This document shows, one piece after another, positions 8,618 through 16,990 of a stretch of 64,000 bases of DNA; within the stretch, counting starts at the first letter, position 1, and every line of letters begins with the position of its first letter. The position numbers were made by a program, and so were the translations under genes. The stretch spans positions 62,001 to 126,000 of the forward strand of contig NZ_JAYLVL010000005.1 of assembly GCF_046156175.1 (NCBI RefSeq), written 5' to 3'. Below the pieces are notes generated by a model. It was given only the letters and a program-made list of their open reading frames with translations. It ran no database searches and had not been told where the DNA came from. The DNA comes from Lacisediminihabitans sp046156175. Lineage in GTDB: Bacteria > Actinomycetota > Actinomycetes > Actinomycetales > Microbacteriaceae.

Positions 8618-9205
8618 CTACGGTGCAGCGAAAAGGCCAAGCACTGCAGTTGTCATAATGCACACAGCGGCCAATCCAATTGCAGGGCCATGAGCACGAG
8701 CGTGCGAGACCCTCCCGGCCGCACGGCCGAAGAGCATCCCGGCGGCGGCAAAGACGATGGCGAGCGGTACGAGGTACATTGCCGCGAAACCCGCATAGAT
8801 CGCCACCGTGACAGCGAGAGCACCCGCGAATTTGGCGTCACCGAATCCGAACCAGCCCACCAACCCGAGTAGCACGTAGACGGCAAAGACCGCCACCGCG
8901 GCGATCAGCGACTCCAGCAATCGCGTTCCATCGTGAGCGGCAGTCGATACAACCGCAGCTTGAACCAATCCCGCGGCAGCAACGGCTGAGACGTAACGAT
9001 TCGGGAGCGTGTGAGTTCTGACGTCCACAACCGCCACTGCAGAGGCAGCTACCGTAAGGCAGACAGTGAGCGCCCACGCATACGCTTCGCCGGACACGTA
9101 CGGGAACAGCAGAACCGCGACTCCGGCGCTGACAACGGCCGCGCCGGCGGCGGTGACCGCCGACCGGCGGAGGAGCCGCGTGTTCAATTCAGCGTGGTCG
9201 GTCAC
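8618..9205 (-). CDS. Prepilin peptidase, A24 family (TadV/CpaA type)
   Basis: Membrane aspartyl protease that trims the leader of Flp-type prepilins. The 195-residue protein has six or so hydrophobic segments and both active-site aspartates: D61 in DVRTHTLPNR and D123 in GFGD, the GxGD signature. Length matches the short TadV form, without the N-methylation domain. Its start overlaps the stop of the LysM-BTAD gene by 4 bases (ATGA), so it is the last gene of the Tad pilus operon. The likely substrates are the small pilin at 14999 and the TadE-like proteins. Confidence 0.9.
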   Translation of the reverse strand: MTDHAELNTRLLRRSAVTAAGAAVVSAGVAVLLFPYVSGEAYAWALTVCLTVAASAVAVVDVRTHTLPNRYVSAVAAAGLVQAAVVSTAAHDGTRLLESLIAAVAVFAVYVLLGLVGWFGFGDAKFAGALAVTVAIYAGFAAMYLVPLAIVFAAAGMLFGRAAGRVSHARAHGPAIGLAAVCIMTTAVLGLFAAP

Positions 9206-12084
9206 GCACGGATCCTCTGGTTGGCCCGGTCGATGAGGGCGCGGGTGTCGTCATCGACGTCATAGTCAGGGTCGTCGCCGCCGACCCTGGCGTAGAGGTC
9301 CTCGAGGACGGCATGGAACGTGTCGATGTCGCCAACCTGAAGTGCTGCCTTCAGTTCGATTCGCCAGCCGGCTTCGTTGAGAGGGTCGACCGCTTGTTGG
9401 ATGCGGGCGGCGAAACGCACCAGTGGCGCGTTATGGCTCGTGAGGGCACGGTCGCCAAGCTCGTTCGCGGCGTCCATGATGGCGGCGATCATCACCTCTT
9501 GGGCGATGGCGATCCATTGCCACCAGCGGCGGGTGTTGGATCCGGCGAACGGGGTCCCCCTGACCAAGTGCAAGGCAGCGATAAGACGCTCGCTGCTGGC
9601 AAGCGTCGGATCCTCACCGATCAATGCACGGAAGTCGTCCCAATCGGAGCGAATGTCCGGGTGGAGTGCGTACCCGTGGTGGTTGGCGTTTTCGGGCAGG
9701 AATGGTTCCCCGGAGGAACTGCGCCCGAGGGCCACGCGGACTTGTTTGGCGAGTCCGCGCTGGTTGTTGCTGGCGTCTCGGGTGTCCGGCCAGAATGCTC
9801 GCTGAAGTTGCAGCCCGTCGACAGGGCCTTCGCGTAGCAGGAGGTACGCCATCAGCTCGATCCCGCGTCCAGGCATCTCGGTCGCCGGATCCAGACCCTC
9901 GGCTTCCACCGGGCCGAGGAGGCGGATATAGGGCGCGCGTGGCGCGGGCACCTCCCGGGCAGGCAGCGTCGTCGGCGAGATGGCCGCCTCACCCTGAGCA
10001 GGTAGCTCCGTGACGTCATCCGGTGAGTGGGTCCCGGGTTCCTCTGACGAATCTGATTCGGGTCGCGCGGCGATAACAGACGGCTCGGGCGATGCGTCAT
10101 TGGTTTCGCGGCTGGCCGCAACGGCCGGAGCCGCTTCGTTGTCGGTGGTGTCGAATAATTCTTGGAGGAGCCCCAGTTCGCCTGGCCCGAGAGTTTGCGG
10201 AGTGAACGGCAGGGGCGGCATCACACCGCCAGTGAGGATCAGTTCGGCCCGGCCGGGGGCACCGATTCGGATCGTGGCGCTGCCAAGGTTCAGTTCTCCG
10301 GCCGCAATGACCGCGAATCCCAGCCGCGCACCCTTGGCCGTAGCAGTGATCAGTGCCTGTCGGAAAGGTTCGTCGGGCATGGTCGCCAGCAGAAGGATAT
10401 GAGGTGCCCATGACTCGGTCTCTGATGCTAAGACGCGACCGGAATGAACATCATCGACACCATAGGTTTTGAGCGCTGCTTCTCGTTCTTCGAGCTCGGC
10501 TTTCACGCCGGGAAGCACCACTGCGATGTCGCCGCTCTGTTGAATCCGGAACCGATTAATGGTGCGAGACAACCGGCCGGACAGTCCGACCGTGGTGACT
10601 TGAATCTGTTCACCCCACGGGTTCCCTGCGAGTTCCGCCGCCATCGCGTTGAGAATGCCCTCGGCGCTGTCGTGATCGCCGGTGACGTTCAGGATGCCCA
10701 ACCGCTCCAGGTCGAGGAGCAGCACTCCCGCGTTGTCGTCGACGCCAATGATGATCAACGCCGGATACGGGGACAGGACCGTGCGCGGTGGGGTGACGCG
10801 ACTGCCGGCCTGGATCGTCCACACCGTGCGCTCCGCGGTTCCAGCCCGGAAGGGTTCCGGTAGTTCGGCTGGGTGGGTGAGGTAGAAGGTGATTTCCTCT
10901 TCGGCCATGCGAATCGCGAGCAACTCCGGGAGGGCCGTTCCAGTGTCCTCGGCGAAAACCTGAAGCAGACGCAGGGCATCGTCGATGTCGGCGAGTTCGA
11001 GCGGCTTGGCGAGCATCCGCAGCTCCTGCTCAAACTCAGCGACCGCACCCTCCGGCATCGCTATCCGCTGCCCCGACCGTCGGCGTCGACGTTGATTCAA
11101 CCGGCGCCGACCAAGCGCAAAAAGGATCGCCGCAGCCAGCAAACCAACCACGCCTCCGGCGGTGCTCAGCGGTACAGCGAAATCCGACACGGTCCTCACC
11201 CCGTCTTCTCGGACCGACCGGCTCGATGTTGACGGGCTCGATGTTGACGGGGTCGTCGGGGTGGCCGATGACTCGGGGTTCCCGGTCGATGCGACCGCTT
11301 GCGGGTTCGCCGCGGATACGGGCGGCGAATTGGCGGGCTTCTTTGCAGCATGTCCGTCGGGGACGGGTTCTGGGACGGCGGACGAAGTCGGTGCCGCGGC
11401 GACCGGAACGCCGGGAACGGTCAACTGCCACCCGGGGCGAATCAGGTTCGGGTTAGTGAGGCGTTGCCCGCCCGGTTGCAGGGTGCCGGTGGAGGCTCGG
11501 AAGATGTCCATGTCCCGGGTCCCCACCCCGTAATACTGTTCCGAGATATCCCACAGGTTGTCCCCCGGCAGGACAGTATGGATGACATTACGCGGCTGCG
11601 GGATCGCGTCCGCAGCAGCGACAACGGGATGCTCCGGTACGCGGGACGGTGCCGGCATAGTTCTCACGGGCCCTATGGAGATGCTAGGCGCAGGGGCCGC
11701 CTGCCCCACGGGCGACGCGACCGTGTGGAATCCGGCGAAACTGGCGAACATGATCAGCACGGCAGAGACGAGAGCAGCTGCTGCGTATTGCTGTCCTTTC
11801 AGAACCCAGACCCGTTTTGTTGTCTGCCTGCCCGCGATGCTGGCTCCGATCTCGACCAGTAACGGACCAGCAAATAGAACCCACGCGACCCACGCGAGGC
11901 ACGGCAGAACCTTCGTCAACAGAATGACGTTGCCGTAGTCGGGGATCAGTGTCACGATGTCGTGAAACTGGGTTGCGGTCGGCACTGGGTTGCCCGCCGC
12001 AAGAATCAGCGCGACGGGCACACCGATGAGGATGACGATGATAGTCAGCAGCGCGCCGGCGCCAAGGAGAAACTTTCTCATCAC
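9202..12084 (-). CDS. Membrane-anchored LysM and BTAD-domain protein
   Basis: 960 residues. Three membrane segments lie in the first 122 residues. A LysM domain (about 168-226; HTVLPGDNLWDISEQYYG...PGWQLTVPG) would bind peptidoglycan outside the membrane. A Pro/Ser/Thr linker and a fourth membrane segment (about 305-330, ending in Arg-rich GRRRLNQRRRRR) follow. The cytoplasmic part ends in a degenerate winged-helix region (IRLLGPVEAEG, about 720) and a BTAD-like helical repeat domain. BTADs normally belong to soluble SARP activators, so this layout suggests a wall-sensing or scaffold protein for the pilus. The DNA-binding half looks weak, and direct transcription control is unproven. Confidence 0.8.
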   Translation of the reverse strand: MMRKFLLGAGALLTIIVILIGVPVALILAAGNPVPTATQFHDIVTLIPDYGNVILLTKVLPCLAWVAWVLFAGPLLVEIGASIAGRQTTKRVWVLKGQQYAAAALVSAVLIMFASFAGFHTVASPVGQAAPAPSISIGPVRTMPAPSRVPEHPVVAAADAIPQPRNVIHTVLPGDNLWDISEQYYGVGTRDMDIFRASTGTLQPGGQRLTNPNLIRPGWQLTVPGVPVAAAPTSSAVPEPVPDGHAAKKPANSPPVSAANPQAVASTGNPESSATPTTPSTSSPSTSSRSVREDGVRTVSDFAVPLSTAGGVVGLLAAAILFALGRRRLNQRRRRRSGQRIAMPEGAVAEFEQELRMLAKPLELADIDDALRLLQVFAEDTGTALPELLAIRMAEEEITFYLTHPAELPEPFRAGTAERTVWTIQAGSRVTPPRTVLSPYPALIIIGVDDNAGVLLLDLERLGILNVTGDHDSAEGILNAMAAELAGNPWGEQIQVTTVGLSGRLSRTINRFRIQQSGDIAVVLPGVKAELEEREAALKTYGVDDVHSGRVLASETESWAPHILLLATMPDEPFRQALITATAKGARLGFAVIAAGELNLGSATIRIGAPGRAELILTGGVMPPLPFTPQTLGPGELGLLQELFDTTDNEAAPAVAASRETNDASPEPSVIAARPESDSSEEPGTHSPDDVTELPAQGEAAISPTTLPAREVPAPRAPYIRLLGPVEAEGLDPATEMPGRGIELMAYLLLREGPVDGLQLQRAFWPDTRDASNNQRGLAKQVRVALGRSSSGEPFLPENANHHGYALHPDIRSDWDDFRALIGEDPTLASSERLIAALHLVRGTPFAGSNTRRWWQWIAIAQEVMIAAIMDAANELGDRALTSHNAPLVRFAARIQQAVDPLNEAGWRIELKAALQVGDIDTFHAVLEDLYARVGGDDPDYDVDDDTRALIDRANQRIRA

Positions 12085-12094
12085 CGATCGGCTC

Positions 12095-13114
12095 CTAATA
12101 TCCGAGACCGGTGGAGGCGGTGACCGTGTTCACGGACTCCAGCTGACCCACCCGCACCTGGGTGACGCTTCGAACAGTGGGAACTGCGATGGTCCCGTCA
12201 GTTCCGCCGCCTGTCCACCGCACCAACCAATTGCTCGTCGCCGTCACCGTGAAGGTCCCGTCTCCTGACGTTTTCTGGTATCGGAAGCCGCAGGTGGGTG
12301 AGTCGCTCGCGAGCTCGTCCTGCATCGCAGCTTCGTTGAACGTGGTTCCGGCACCGCAGGTGACTGTCTGACCATCCCCGCCGCTCCAGGTGACGGATTG
12401 GACCGCCGCTGTTGCGGTCACCGTCACTCCTCCCAGCGTTGCGGATTTCGAGTAAGGGCCGAAGGTGAGAGGTTGCGGGTTGTCGACCCATAGCCAGACC
12501 GGGATCCCCACCCAGGTGCGCCGGTAAGCGGCGGTCCCCACCGGGTCGTCGGTGTGTGTCTTGTCTTGGGGAGCCATGCCGATCGTGATTCCAGCGAGCG
12601 GGAAACTCTTCACTAGGAGTGCCGCTGCTTCAGCCGGCGTGTAGGTGGTTACTCCGGCGGGTGGGACATCGGACCAGAACGTCGCACCGAAGCAGTCCCG
12701 TCCACCTGCAGCGGCAGGCGGACAGTATGTGGTGCACAAATACCAGGCACCCGCTCCAGCGCTCTGGCCCGATGGCGGCGGCGACTGCTCCGCCGCCGGC
12801 GCGAGGCGCACGTAACCCACACAATTCCCTGGCTCGTTGCTCCACCACCCATCGGCGGTCTCGCACGGGACGGGCTGTCCTTGATATGAGCAATTCGCCG
12901 GCGCGTTAGTGAACCCGGCTGGCGCACCGGTGGTGCCGCTCTGGTTCGAGGAACCCCCGGAACCGCCATTGCCAACACCGACGCCGCACACGACGACGAC
13001 ACCGGTCGAGCAGTTGTTTCCGTCCCCTGAGTCCGCGTTAGCTGGCGTTACGAGAACGAACGTAGCAGCTGCCCCCAACAGCAGTGCGGTCAGAGCCTGG
13101 ATGGACTTTGTCAT
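12095..13114 (-). CDS. Secreted cysteine-containing protein of the Tad locus
   Basis: About 339 residues with a clear signal peptide (MTKSIQALTALLLGAAATFVLVTPANADS). The mature part is rich in Gly, Ser, Thr and Pro, with about ten cysteines suggesting disulfides (CSTGVVVVCG, NCSYQGQPVPCE, YLCTTYCPP). Trp-rich segments recall secreted proteins found in actinobacterial Tad loci, but I cannot name the family. ATG 13114 makes a TGATG junction with the upstream lipoprotein gene; ATG 13120 is an alternative. It may be a surface or pilus-associated adhesin. Confidence 0.75.
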   Translation of the reverse strand: MTKSIQALTALLLGAAATFVLVTPANADSGDGNNCSTGVVVVCGVGVGNGGSGGSSNQSGTTGAPAGFTNAPANCSYQGQPVPCETADGWWSNEPGNCVGYVRLAPAAEQSPPPSGQSAGAGAWYLCTTYCPPAAAGGRDCFGATFWSDVPPAGVTTYTPAEAAALLVKSFPLAGITIGMAPQDKTHTDDPVGTAAYRRTWVGIPVWLWVDNPQPLTFGPYSKSATLGGVTVTATAAVQSVTWSGGDGQTVTCGAGTTFNEAAMQDELASDSPTCGFRYQKTSGDGTFTVTATSNWLVRWTGGGTDGTIAVPTVRSVTQVRVGQLESVNTVTASTGLGY

Positions 13115-13728
13115 CAGCATTGCGGTGCCCCGCTTTGCCCAGTGATGTTCGTTTGGTCAGTTACCCTCCAGGTCCGCAGTTCGGGTGAATATGCCACATT
13201 GAATTGGATAGGAAAGACTTTCACGCTGCGGTCAGGCGGGGGTGTTCCCGTGCTGGCCATTGAGCTTTGCTTCGAGAGGTCCCAGCATCCGCGGGCGTAG
13301 ACGATGCCGTCGGGATAGCTCTTCCCGTTGCTGTCGATGAGCGTGCCGAAGGACGAAGCTGCGGCATTAGGTTCCCATGTAGGAGCCCCGCCGATGATTT
13401 TCAGTCCTTTCGCGCTGAGGTCTGAGGCGATCTGCTGCATGCTCGACCGGGCACCGTTTGTCGCGATCACGTCGATTCGATCGACATCCGCACCGCTGTC
13501 GTGTTCGATTTGGTACTGGATTTGCGTAAACGACTCGATCGTTTTGTTCGCCTGAACCCATGCGTCGTCGCTTGAGGTTGGGGAAGCAATAGAGGAGGAT
13601 GTCGGTTTCGGGCTGGACGCGGATGGTGACGGGGTCGGATCTGTGTGTCCCTGCACGCAACCTGTCGCCATGATCGTGACTACAACGGCTGCTGCTGTGA
13701 GGACGGAGACCCGTCGGAACTTTGTCAT
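13114..13728 (-). CDS. Lipoprotein of the Tad locus
   Basis: 204 residues with an N-terminal hydrophobic helix and a lipobox ending TGC at Cys24, then a Ser/Thr/Pro linker and a globular domain. Two further cysteines (GCWDL and the terminal QC) may pair. No catalytic motif is visible. It is predicted to be anchored to the outer face of the membrane, and the spacing to its neighbours (an overlap downstream, 17 bases upstream) puts it in the pilus operon. A pilotin or subunit-assembly role is only a guess. Confidence 0.75.
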   Translation of the reverse strand: MTKFRRVSVLTAAAVVVTIMATGCVQGHTDPTPSPSASSPKPTSSSIASPTSSDDAWVQANKTIESFTQIQYQIEHDSGADVDRIDVIATNGARSSMQQIASDLSAKGLKIIGGAPTWEPNAAASSFGTLIDSNGKSYPDGIVYARGCWDLSKQSSMASTGTPPPDRSVKVFPIQFNVAYSPELRTWRVTDQTNITGQSGAPQC

Positions 13729-13745
13729 TGCGTGATCCTTGGTTG

Positions 13746-14123
13746 TTAGTTCTGGTCGATGAGTTCGGCTGCGGCGGTAGCTTGGACGGGCATGGGGCCG
13801 AATCCGAAGTCGCCGAGGATTTTAGGAGTGTAGGTGAGGTCGACGGTGACGATGACTTGGTCGCCAGCGACGCGAACTGTGCCGGTGGCATCGGCGTCGT
13901 GGATATAGTTTTCGGCGGCGTTGATGGCGGCTTGGGGTGAGAGGTTGAACGCGTCTCCGTTGACGGCATCTCCGGTGGCCGCGTTGGTGCCTGCACGGGC
14001 GGCACCTTGCGCGATGGTCAGGGCTTGTTGCACTGATTGGGTTTTCCCGTCGCCGTCGACGACGACTCCGGCGATGATGACCATCGCGACAGCGAGGATG
14101 AGGACCAGGGGGATGTACTTCAT
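13746..14123 (-). CDS. TadE/TadG-like pseudopilin candidate
   Basis: 125 residues: one N-terminal membrane helix (KYIPLVLILAVAMVIIAGVVV), then QQALTIAQGAARAGTNA, the Ala-rich helix typical of TadE-like minor pilins, and a small beta-rich tail with TVRVAGDQVIVTVDLTY. It lies four bases beyond the preceding TadE-like gene. It probably initiates or caps Flp-type fibres; a TadG-like role is also possible. Confidence 0.7.
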   Translation of the reverse strand: MKYIPLVLILAVAMVIIAGVVVDGDGKTQSVQQALTIAQGAARAGTNAATGDAVNGDAFNLSPQAAINAAENYIHDADATGTVRVAGDQVIVTVDLTYTPKILGDFGFGPMPVQATAAAELIDQN

Positions 14124-14127
14124 CTGT

Positions 14128-14571
14128 TCACCTCTCCCGGTACGGGTCGACGGGGCTCGCGGCGGTCTCGGTGATGGTAAGAGAACCGGGGATGAGCGGG
14201 AAGGACAGGTCCGCGGTGTCGATGCGGCAGGTGATCGTGGCAGTCACGGTCCCGGTTTGACCCAGGGCCGTGTGAAGACCGTCACCACCAATGAGAACCG
14301 AGAGGGATTGGCAGGTGACGTTGCCGGCGAGGGCGAGCTGCGCGGCCTGGGTGGCGTGCGGGACTGCGTCTGAGTCGGAACCGGACAGCGAGGCGTCGCG
14401 GGCGGCTGCAGCCGCTGCGGACTGCACATTGTTGTCGGCGAGGCCGTAGCGTCCCATGAAGATGACGACGGCAACCAGCGGCACGAGGATGCCGATGAGG
14501 ACAATGGCAAGGCCGGGGATGTCTTCCACGTCGCCGCGTTCATCTCGGAGGATTCGGTGGAGATGGTTCAT
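14128..14571 (-). CDS. TadE-like pilus protein
   Basis: From ATG 14571 the protein has 147 residues. It starts MNHLHRILRDERGDVE, followed by a membrane helix (IPGLAIVLIGILVPLVAVVIF) and the VQSAAAAAARDASLSG helix typical of TadE proteins, then a beta-rich domain. This start overlaps the upstream stop by 4 bases (ATGA) and is preferred over ATG 14586. The DERG-E pattern resembles pseudopilin cleavage sites, suggesting processing by the prepilin peptidase. Confidence 0.75.
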   Translation of the reverse strand: MNHLHRILRDERGDVEDIPGLAIVLIGILVPLVAVVIFMGRYGLADNNVQSAAAAAARDASLSGSDSDAVPHATQAAQLALAGNVTCQSLSVLIGGDGLHTALGQTGTVTATITCRIDTADLSFPLIPGSLTITETAASPVDPYRER

Positions 14572-14987
14572 GGGGCGGGTACCCATCTTTCGACGGGCCC
14601 GGTGATGGTGCGGGTGACCGGTGGGAGTTGCACTCCGGGGATCAACGATTCTGCGGTGCCGGTAATGGTGACGGTGACAGTTGTTGGGGTGCGGGTGATG
14701 TCGACTTGAGGGTGCTCGAGGAAGCCCGGCATCCCGTCGATTATCTGGTTGGCGGCGGTTTGCCCGATGGCGGGGGCGGACTGGTAGGCGCGGGCGTTGT
14801 TGTAGGCGGCGATGGCGGCGGTCTGGGCGACGTTGCTGCCCAAATACCAGAGCGCCCCTTGGAGGGCTGTGATGAGGATCAGGAACAGGCCGGGCAGGAT
14901 GATAATCTCGGAGGCAAAGCCGTCCTCCCGGGCAAGGCCGGCCCGGAGGCGGCGTGCACGTATTCGCATCGTTACCCGGAACGTCAT
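14568..14987 (-). CDS. TadE-like pilus protein
   Basis: 139 residues: basic N-terminus, GLAREDGFASEIIILPGLFLILITALQ as leader and membrane helix, then VAQTAAIAAYNNARAY, the Ala-rich TadE helix, and a beta-rich end (VTVTITGTAESL). An alternative start is ATG 14969 (MRIRARR). It overlaps the next gene by four bases, indicating coupled translation of the minor pilins. Confidence 0.75.
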   Translation of the reverse strand: MTFRVTMRIRARRLRAGLAREDGFASEIIILPGLFLILITALQGALWYLGSNVAQTAAIAAYNNARAYQSAPAIGQTAANQIIDGMPGFLEHPQVDITRTPTTVTVTITGTAESLIPGVQLPPVTRTITGPVERWVPAP

Positions 14988-14998
14988 TGGGGTCGTGC

Positions 14999-15211
14999 CT
15001 AGGGGAGTTTGGCGAGGTAGCCGTTGACGAATGCGGTGACCAGCCCGATCACGGCAAGGCCGAGGACGACGCCGCCTACGATGTAGATCGCTTTCTCGGT
15101 CGAGGAATCGATACCGGCCTCCGGTTCCGCCATCAGCCTGTCGGCCCGCGCGCGGACGGACAGCAAGAGACGAACGGCGAGGTCGGGAACTTTCTGGGTG
15201 AGCGTTTTCAT
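14999..15211 (-). CDS. Small Flp-type pilin candidate
   Basis: 70 residues from ATG 15211, which follows GGAGAACGCC. The N-terminal half is basic and amphipathic; GIDSSTEKAIYIVGGVVLGLAVIGLVTAFVNGYLAKLP is, in parts, the single hydrophobic helix typical of short Flp pilins. It lies between tadC and the tadE-like genes, the usual place for the major pilin. Cleavage would be expected before the hydrophobic part, near GIDSSTE. Confidence 0.75.
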   Translation of the reverse strand: MKTLTQKVPDLAVRLLLSVRARADRLMAEPEAGIDSSTEKAIYIVGGVVLGLAVIGLVTAFVNGYLAKLP

Positions 15212-15230
15212 GGCGTTCTCCGTGAGGGGG

Positions 15231-16118
15231 TTAGAGCGTGGTGAGTTGCAGGAGGGTGGGGGTGATGGTGATGGCCAGAATCGGGAGGAGGCAGCATAGG
15301 ACGGGGAGGTCCATTCGGGAGGTGAGCCGTTGGGCGGCGTCTTTGTCGTTGGCTGCGACCTGGGCGCGCAATTTCCGGCATGCCGCCCGGAGTTGGTCAC
15401 GCAACCCCACGCGGGCTTCCGAAAGTCTGAGCAGCCGGGACATATCCACCAGTGCGGGTACCTCCACGGCAGTGCCGAGGCGTTCGAGGGCGTCCCATTT
15501 GGATACCCGGGTGAGGTCGGCGATCTGGTATTCACGGCGGATCCGCCGGAACACCCAACTGTCGGAGACGGTGGCGGCGCTGGTGAGGGCACTGTCGGTG
15601 GTGGTGTCCCCGAGCAGGGCAACGGAGACGAGTTCGAGGTAAACGGTGACGAACCGGGTGAACTCTCGCTGCGCATCCCTTGCTTTCGTCCGGACGGTTC
15701 CGTCGGGGACGGTCCACATGATGGCCGCGAGCACCGGGCACAACAGAAGTGGCAGGGCGAAGAAATAGCCGAGGACGAGTTGGAAGAAGGTGGGCAGGAT
15801 GATGGGAGCGGCGAAACCGATGGCAGCAAGTTGCAGTTTCTGAGCATAGAAACGGCTGACGGGGATATCGAGCAGGTCGAGTTGTTTCAGTGGCGGCGTG
15901 AACCCGGGGATCGTGGGGGCATGCTGATGAATCCAGTTCCCGACCCGCTCCGAGGTGGTGGATGGGGGCGCGGCGACGGCTTGGGTGGGAGCGACGTCGC
16001 CGAGGCGGGCGAGGGCGTCGCTGGTGCGGATCGTCCGCGGGGCTGCGCGCAGGATCAGCAGCGCAAGGCCGGCGCTGATGGCGGCGCCGGGCAGGAATGC
16101 GAGCAGCAGCGAGCTCAT
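15231..16118 (-). CDS. TadC-like pilus platform protein (GspF family)
   Basis: Inner-membrane platform component of Tad pilus assembly. 295 residues with an N-terminal membrane helix, a central pair of hydrophobic segments (about 95-140), a cytoplasmic helical domain with FTRFVTVYLELVSVALLG, and a C-terminal membrane helix. This follows the T2SSF layout. Its start overlaps the stop of tadB by 4 bases. Confidence 0.85.
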   Translation of the reverse strand: MSSLLLAFLPGAAISAGLALLILRAAPRTIRTSDALARLGDVAPTQAVAAPPSTTSERVGNWIHQHAPTIPGFTPPLKQLDLLDIPVSRFYAQKLQLAAIGFAAPIILPTFFQLVLGYFFALPLLLCPVLAAIMWTVPDGTVRTKARDAQREFTRFVTVYLELVSVALLGDTTTDSALTSAATVSDSWVFRRIRREYQIADLTRVSKWDALERLGTAVEVPALVDMSRLLRLSEARVGLRDQLRAACRKLRAQVAANDKDAAQRLTSRMDLPVLCCLLPILAITITPTLLQLTTL

Positions 16119-16990
16119 GATCGGCGTCTCGCGCTGGGCAGTGCTGGGAGGATGATGCGAGCCTCCGGTTTGACCCTGGACTGGGCCCGCGCCCAGACCA
16201 ACAGAACCACGAAAACGCCGAGAATGATGGCAAGGATGACCTCGCCGAGTGGGGTGCGGTAGAGGGCGATCTGGTTGGTGTGGGAGAAGAGGATGATCCC
16301 GACCAGCACGACGGTGATGATGCCGGTCATGGTGATCAGGCTGCGGCGGGGTTTCTCCCGTTCGATCGCGGTGTCCAGTTGCAGTTTGTTCTCCTCGGCG
16401 AGCATCTCCGCGACCGCATCGAGGGCTTTGGTGAGTCCGCCGGCGTTGTATTCGGCGGCCTGGATGAGGTAGATGATGACCTCGTCGACGTGGGCGCTGT
16501 TCATCTCCGCCGCGAACTGGCGCAGCGCCTCACTGGTGTGCCAGGATCCGCTCATCCGTTGGTTGAGCCGGTCAGCCGCGACCCGCAGGATTGGCGGTGC
16601 TGACCCGCGGGTGATGCTGATCACTTCGCGGAGGGTGAAGGCCCCGGTCTCCGCCGCAGAGGACAGGCTCCGCGACCAGGTCTCCAGCGCGGAGAGCAGG
16701 TCGCGCTCCCGGGTGTCCGGTTTGCCCAGCAGTACCGGTAGCCCGATCACCGCAGCCGGGACAACGACAACCAAGATGATGATCCCCGACACTGCGGCAG
16801 CAAGCACGCCCAGAAGCACCCCAACCAAGACCGTGGTCTTTGTTTGGCGAGTCACCGCCGCCCACCGCTGCGTGAGGGTGAATTGGGAGCTGTGGCGGTC
16901 CGGTCGGTTCGGGGCTGGGCGGAAGGCCACGACCATCATCACGATCCCGCCCACGAGCAGGCCACCAGCAAGGGCGGCGTAGATGAGCAT
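16115..16990 (-). CDS. TadB-like pilus platform protein (GspF family)
   Basis: 291 residues: two N-terminal membrane regions (1-25 and 55-88), a cytoplasmic helical T2SSF domain with LETWSRSLSSAAETGAFTLRE and the VDEVIIYLIQAAEYNAGGL segment, and two C-terminal membrane helices. Works with TadC as the base through which pilins are extruded by the TadA ATPase. A TGATG junction links it to tadA. Confidence 0.87.
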   Translation of the reverse strand: MLIYAALAGGLLVGGIVMMVVAFRPAPNRPDRHSSQFTLTQRWAAVTRQTKTTVLVGVLLGVLAAAVSGIIILVVVVPAAVIGLPVLLGKPDTRERDLLSALETWSRSLSSAAETGAFTLREVISITRGSAPPILRVAADRLNQRMSGSWHTSEALRQFAAEMNSAHVDEVIIYLIQAAEYNAGGLTKALDAVAEMLAEENKLQLDTAIEREKPRRSLITMTGIITVVLVGIILFSHTNQIALYRTPLGEVILAIILGVFVVLLVWARAQSRVKPEARIILPALPSARRRS

